Below are positions 61,955-64,000 of a DNA stretch of 64,000 nucleotides, piece after piece (the first letter of the stretch is position 1; each line of letters begins with the position of its first letter). The DNA lies in assembly GCF_002019705.1 (NCBI RefSeq), contig NZ_KV917377.1, positions 1,362,565-1,426,564 on the forward strand, in the 5' to 3' direction. Source of the stretch: Shouchella patagoniensis (GTDB taxonomy: Bacteria; Bacillota; Bacilli; Bacillales; Bacillaceae_D). A program made the position numbers and the translations under genes. The notes under the pieces were generated by a model. It made no database searches, was not told the DNA's origin, and saw only the letters and a program-made list of their open reading frames with translations.

Positions 61955-62047
61955 TCATAAGAACGTTCCGTGAAGAAAGTGAAGGAACCATAATGTACTG
62001 CCTATCATGAAGATAGCTTTCAACCAAGAATCCAAGCCTACGTCCAT
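61955..62047 (-). CDS. Small single-helix membrane protein
   Basis: A 30-residue ORF (MDVGLDSWLKAIFMIGSTL...) overlapping the end of the upstream gene; GGGAG lies eight bases before the ATG. Predicted as one hydrophobic helix. Evidence is modest. The rest of the 61848-62037 gap shows nothing else clear. Confidence 0.42.
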   Translation of the reverse strand: MDVGLDSWLKAIFMIGSTLWFLHFLHGTFL

Positions 62048-62253
62048 AATATACGCTCCCATCTTTTAATTAACTTCTTACCATCTTCTGTTAGATACAT
62101 CCCAGCTACTTGAGAATGGATGAACATTAATACCTCTTCATTCAAACCTTCGCCTGCTAGTTTTATTTTCATTTCTTCAGCTGATAGAAAAGAATTTTCC
62201 TTTGAACCTTCTTTCGCCCGTTCTAATCGAACCTTAATGTTGTTGTTTTTCAT
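62038..62253 (-). CDS. Small charged prophage protein
   Basis: A 71-residue protein (MKNNNIKVRLERAKEGSKE...) that is helical and charged. ATG at 62253 follows AAAAGGAGC; the frame is open to 62280. It lies before the FtsK-like gene and is divergent from the XRE gene to the right. Not recognised. Confidence 0.55.
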   Translation of the reverse strand: MKNNNIKVRLERAKEGSKENSFLSAEEMKIKLAGEGLNEEVLMFIHSQVAGMYLTEDGKKLIKRWERILWT

Positions 62254-62397
62254 GCTGTTCAGCTCCTTTTTGTTTTGCAAGTTTACTTGCTTAGTAAAGC
62301 TTATTGGCTACCGATTGTCCCGTATGACCATTTATTTAAAAAAATGTTTACACGTGGGGAAATTGGACATACTGGCTCGTACAAAGGAGCTGATCAA

Positions 62398-62619
62398 ATG
62401 TTTGGAACTGGACTAGGTAAACCACGGAGTAAGTTTGGTAAATGGCTTGATAAGCAAGGGATTACTCAAACGGAACTGATAAATGAATCAGGCTTGGGCA
62501 AAGGAACGATTAACCGATTGTGCATTAATGACGATGAACCCACAGAAAGAACAATTTATTTAATTGAACAAGCTTTTGATGAAATGGGGATTCGCTTCAA
62601 CTCAAATAAGTTTTGGTGA
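62398..62619 (+). CDS. Small XRE-family regulator
   Basis: A 73-residue helix-turn-helix protein (KWLDKQGITQTELINESGLG, about 14-33, then KGTINRL). AAAGGAG precedes the ATG at 62398; the frame is open further upstream without a site. It is the first gene of a short rightward module. It may control its divergent neighbour. Confidence 0.75.
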   Translation: MFGTGLGKPRSKFGKWLDKQGITQTELINESGLGKGTINRLCINDDEPTERTIYLIEQAFDEMGIRFNSNKFW

Positions 62620-62693
62620 TTGGAAACTTTTTCTTGAATATTCTCGTAGTCTGATAGTAAGCTTTTCATAGGACTATTTAAGGGGGAGTTATA

Positions 62694-63023
62694 TTGAAAA
62701 AGGTTTTATTAATTGGAGTTCCGATTGTAGTTATTCTAGGTGTAGTTATCTTTTTTATCTTTTCAGGGAACCACAATGAACAATTAGCATATGAAGATAC
62801 CGTAAAATTGTTTGAAGAACAAGCTGCTAATGATGGTCAGTCAGTGGAGTTATTAGATTATGAATCAACAATATTTAGACAAGATGGCAACAATTATGAA
62901 TTACACGGATTAATATGGATAGATTTCCCTGAAGGAGAGAGACAAACACATAGCTATGTTATGAATGTATCTTATCCGCCTATAGGATCACCAAGTTTCA
63001 AATGGGAGTTAGAAGAACAATGA
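62694..63023 (+). CDS. Membrane-anchored or secreted protein of unknown function
   Basis: A 109-residue protein with one N-terminal hydrophobic helix (MKKVLLIGVPIVVILGVVIF...) and an extracytoplasmic acidic domain. There is no lipobox Cys. The start is TTG after GGGGGAG. A terminator follows. It could be a lysogenic conversion gene, as it is transcribed apart from lytic genes. Not recognised. Confidence 0.6.
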   Translation: MKKVLLIGVPIVVILGVVIFFIFSGNHNEQLAYEDTVKLFEEQAANDGQSVELLDYESTIFRQDGNNYELHGLIWIDFPEGERQTHSYVMNVSYPPIGSPSFKWELEEQ

Positions 63024-63046
63024 GCCTTAATTGGCTCTTTTTTCTA
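63020..63046 (+). terminator. Terminator after the membrane-anchored protein gene
   Basis: GAGCC-TTAATT-GGCTC stem followed by TTTTTTCTAG, overlapping the stop codon. Confidence 0.75.
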
Positions 63047-63055
63047 GTTGTAATA

Positions 63056-63069
63056 CGAACATATATTCG
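63056..63069. promoter_or_regulatory. LexA (SOS) box of the YolD-like gene
   Basis: CGAACATATATTCG differs at one base from the Bacillus LexA consensus CGAACATATGTTCG, 37 bases before the ATG. Confidence 0.7.
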
Positions 63070-63105
63070 TATATACTGTTAATAAAAACAAAAGGTGTGT
63101 TAAAA

Positions 63106-63465
63106 ATGGCACAAGAAGATTATCTCAAGCGCGGGAATTTACTCTGGGAGGGCATGAGAATGATGCTCCCAGAACATAAAGAAGCGTTGATCAAGCAGGA
63201 AAAAGAAGAATGGAAAGTACCTTTACATGGTGAACTGGATGAAGATCAGTGGTGGGATATTGGAGAAATCATCATGGACGCTCTTAAGCATACGTTAAAA
63301 GTTAACCTGACCTATTGGGAAGATGGCTATTATATAGAGCGCGAATGCTACATATACAAAGTCGATCATCAAGAGAAGCGGGTACGAATTGAGTATGGGC
63401 CAGAGTATGAATCGGAACGTGAGTGGATTAATATGAGGGTGATTTATAATGTGCAGCGGGTTTAG
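63106..63465 (+). CDS. YolD-like family protein
   Basis: A 119-residue protein of the YolD-like family (PF08863), usually encoded beside an error-prone UmuC/Y-family polymerase and SOS-regulated. LLWEGMRMMLPEHKEALIKQ (about 12-31) is the family hallmark. AAAGGTG precedes the ATG at 63106. No UmuC partner is next to it here; it stands alone after a LexA box. Confidence 0.75.
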   Translation: MAQEDYLKRGNLLWEGMRMMLPEHKEALIKQEKEEWKVPLHGELDEDQWWDIGEIIMDALKHTLKVNLTYWEDGYYIERECYIYKVDHQEKRVRIEYGPEYESEREWINMRVIYNVQRV

Positions 63466-63733
63466 GATACAAACCTAATCCCTTCCCTAATCTCTCCAAT
63501 AACATTAAATCAGAGTGAGAAATTGATCTAAAGTGGCATACCTCATTACGAAGGGGTATGCTTTTTCGTAATAGCTCATGTAAGGATGGGCTGTGGTTGT
63601 AGAAAGGTAAAATGTAGATAATAGTACGGCGGTAGGAGTCTTGGGTGTGTGCAGGTACACGGAATTTCTCGGTAAGGTGGGAATGGATGGTGAGCAGCAG
63701 TGTATAGGCGCTGGCATTGTGGTTATGATTCAT
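63428..63733 (-). CDS. Possible small leftward protein overlapping the YolD-like gene
   Basis: A 101-codon frame (MNHNHNASAYTLLLTIHSH...) with GGAGG seven bases before its ATG. The product looks helical. It overlaps the YolD-like gene by 38 bases on the other strand, and a rightward terminator lies within it, so the call is uncertain. Not recognised. Confidence 0.4.
   Translation of the reverse strand: MNHNHNASAYTLLLTIHSHLTEKFRVPAHTQDSYRRTIIYILPFYNHSPSLHELLRKSIPLRNEVCHFRSISHSDLMLLERLGKGLGLYPKPAAHYKSPSY
63536..63567 (+). terminator. Terminator of the YolD-like gene
   Basis: GCATACC / GGGTATGC stem followed by TTTTTCG on the plus strand. Confidence 0.65.
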
Positions 63734-63775
63734 GGCATACCTCCTTTTTCTTCTATATTCGACATAAATAAAAAA

Positions 63776-63803
63776 TACCCTCCCGATTAAGGAGGGCTTT
63801 TTA
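63776..63803. terminator. Bidirectional terminator at the end of the lysis module
   Basis: CCCTCC-CGATTAA-GGAGGG with T-runs on both sides, directly after the holin-like stop. Confidence 0.75.
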
Positions 63804-64000
63804 CTGTAGTGAGACAAATACGGTTACAACCATAGCCGCTATGCCTAGAAGAGTGGTCAAAGCTAATGTCCAAATCGCTACTGTTGTTGCTTTTCGATTC
63901 TTCTCTCCGTCTTTTACTGTTTTTTCGATTCTATTAATTGTCTCGTTGAAACGGTCTTCTCGTTCTTTTGCATCGAGCGCAAATTGATCAACCTTTGCAT
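63801..64000 (-). CDS. XhlA/holin-like membrane protein, C-terminal part
   Basis: The window edge cuts the 5' end; 65 codons to the stop are seen. A charged coiled-coil helix (AKERE...NRIEKTVKDGEKN) leads to one C-terminal membrane helix (IWTLALTTLLGIAAMVV). This is the build of XhlA-type hemolysin/holin-helper proteins of Bacillus prophages, where they join a holin and an endolysin in host lysis. So the lysis genes, and probably the structural genes, continue to the right. Confidence 0.65.
   Translation of the reverse strand, partial: AKVDQFALDAKEREDRFNETINRIEKTVKDGEKNRKATTVAIWTLALTTLLGIAAMVVTVFVSLQ

Noticed and set aside
63505-63717. 70-codon leftward frame MPAPIHCC...
   Set aside because: Lies within the alternative frame at 63428-63733, which has the stronger GGAGG site; no motif supports it.

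Overview
The window comes from a spore-forming, low-GC Gram-positive bacterium of the family Bacillaceae. Most chromosomal genes have clear Bacillus subtilis counterparts in a partly conserved order (ytgP, leuS, yttB, ytqAB, ytiB, ytpAB, ytoA, metK, pckA, ytmA, ytlACD, ytkD). There is a Ger-type spore germinant receptor operon, a T-box and a SAM riboswitch. The gene order and small Bacillus-specific families suggest an alkaliphile-type relative of Bacillus rather than B. subtilis itself; this is a guess.

Bases 1-42.9 kb are ordinary chromosome. They carry two FtsW/RodA-type glycan polymerases, a lipid II flippase-like protein, tRNA-Leu charging with its T-box, sesquarterpene and lipase genes (ytpAB), SAM synthesis and PEP carboxykinase. 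They also carry a nitrate/sulfonate/pyrimidine-type ABC importer, Nudix, PatB, two deoxynucleoside kinases, a Fur-controlled YclNOPQ siderophore importer, heme O synthase, pyrophosphatase PpaC and a gerB-A-C operon.

From about 42.96 kb to the right edge lies the left part of a siphovirus-like prophage. Its boundary is a 42-base tRNA-Ala(GGC) 3' half, running from the anticodon loop to the discriminator base, with 12-bp tandem repeats beside it that look like integrase arm sites. The early operon is read leftward from a Cro-like gene near 57.3 kb. It encodes a Gam-like protein, a Sak4-type recombinase, a DUF669 protein with an SSB-like tail, a primase-helicase, an ERCC4 nuclease, many small proteins, a MazG-like enzyme and ArpU. 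GGGTTA-type repeats beside the primase-helicase gene may mark an origin. The immunity region (57.1-60.0 kb) holds a Cro/CI-like divergent pair with repeated AGGTAAA operators, a second XRE regulator, and an arbitrium-type AimR receptor with its AimP signal precursor. To the right are replication-relaxation and FtsK/SpoIIIE genes, a rightward accessory module (XRE, a membrane protein, a LexA-boxed YolD-like gene) and the end of a holin/XhlA-like lysis gene. Capsid genes and the integrase are not in the window.

The most interesting system is the arbitrium cassette. The AimP precursor carries two near-identical copies of a candidate signal (GPINPVD and GPTNPVD). Two sites of the form TTGCT-N22-AGCAA flank aimRP. 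One sits just upstream of a good leftward promoter whose transcript would run antisense to the XRE gene, read a 35-codon ORF, and run antisense to the 3' end of the CI-like repressor. Together these suggest a complete AimR-AimP-aimX style lysis/lysogeny switch with an unfamiliar signal peptide.
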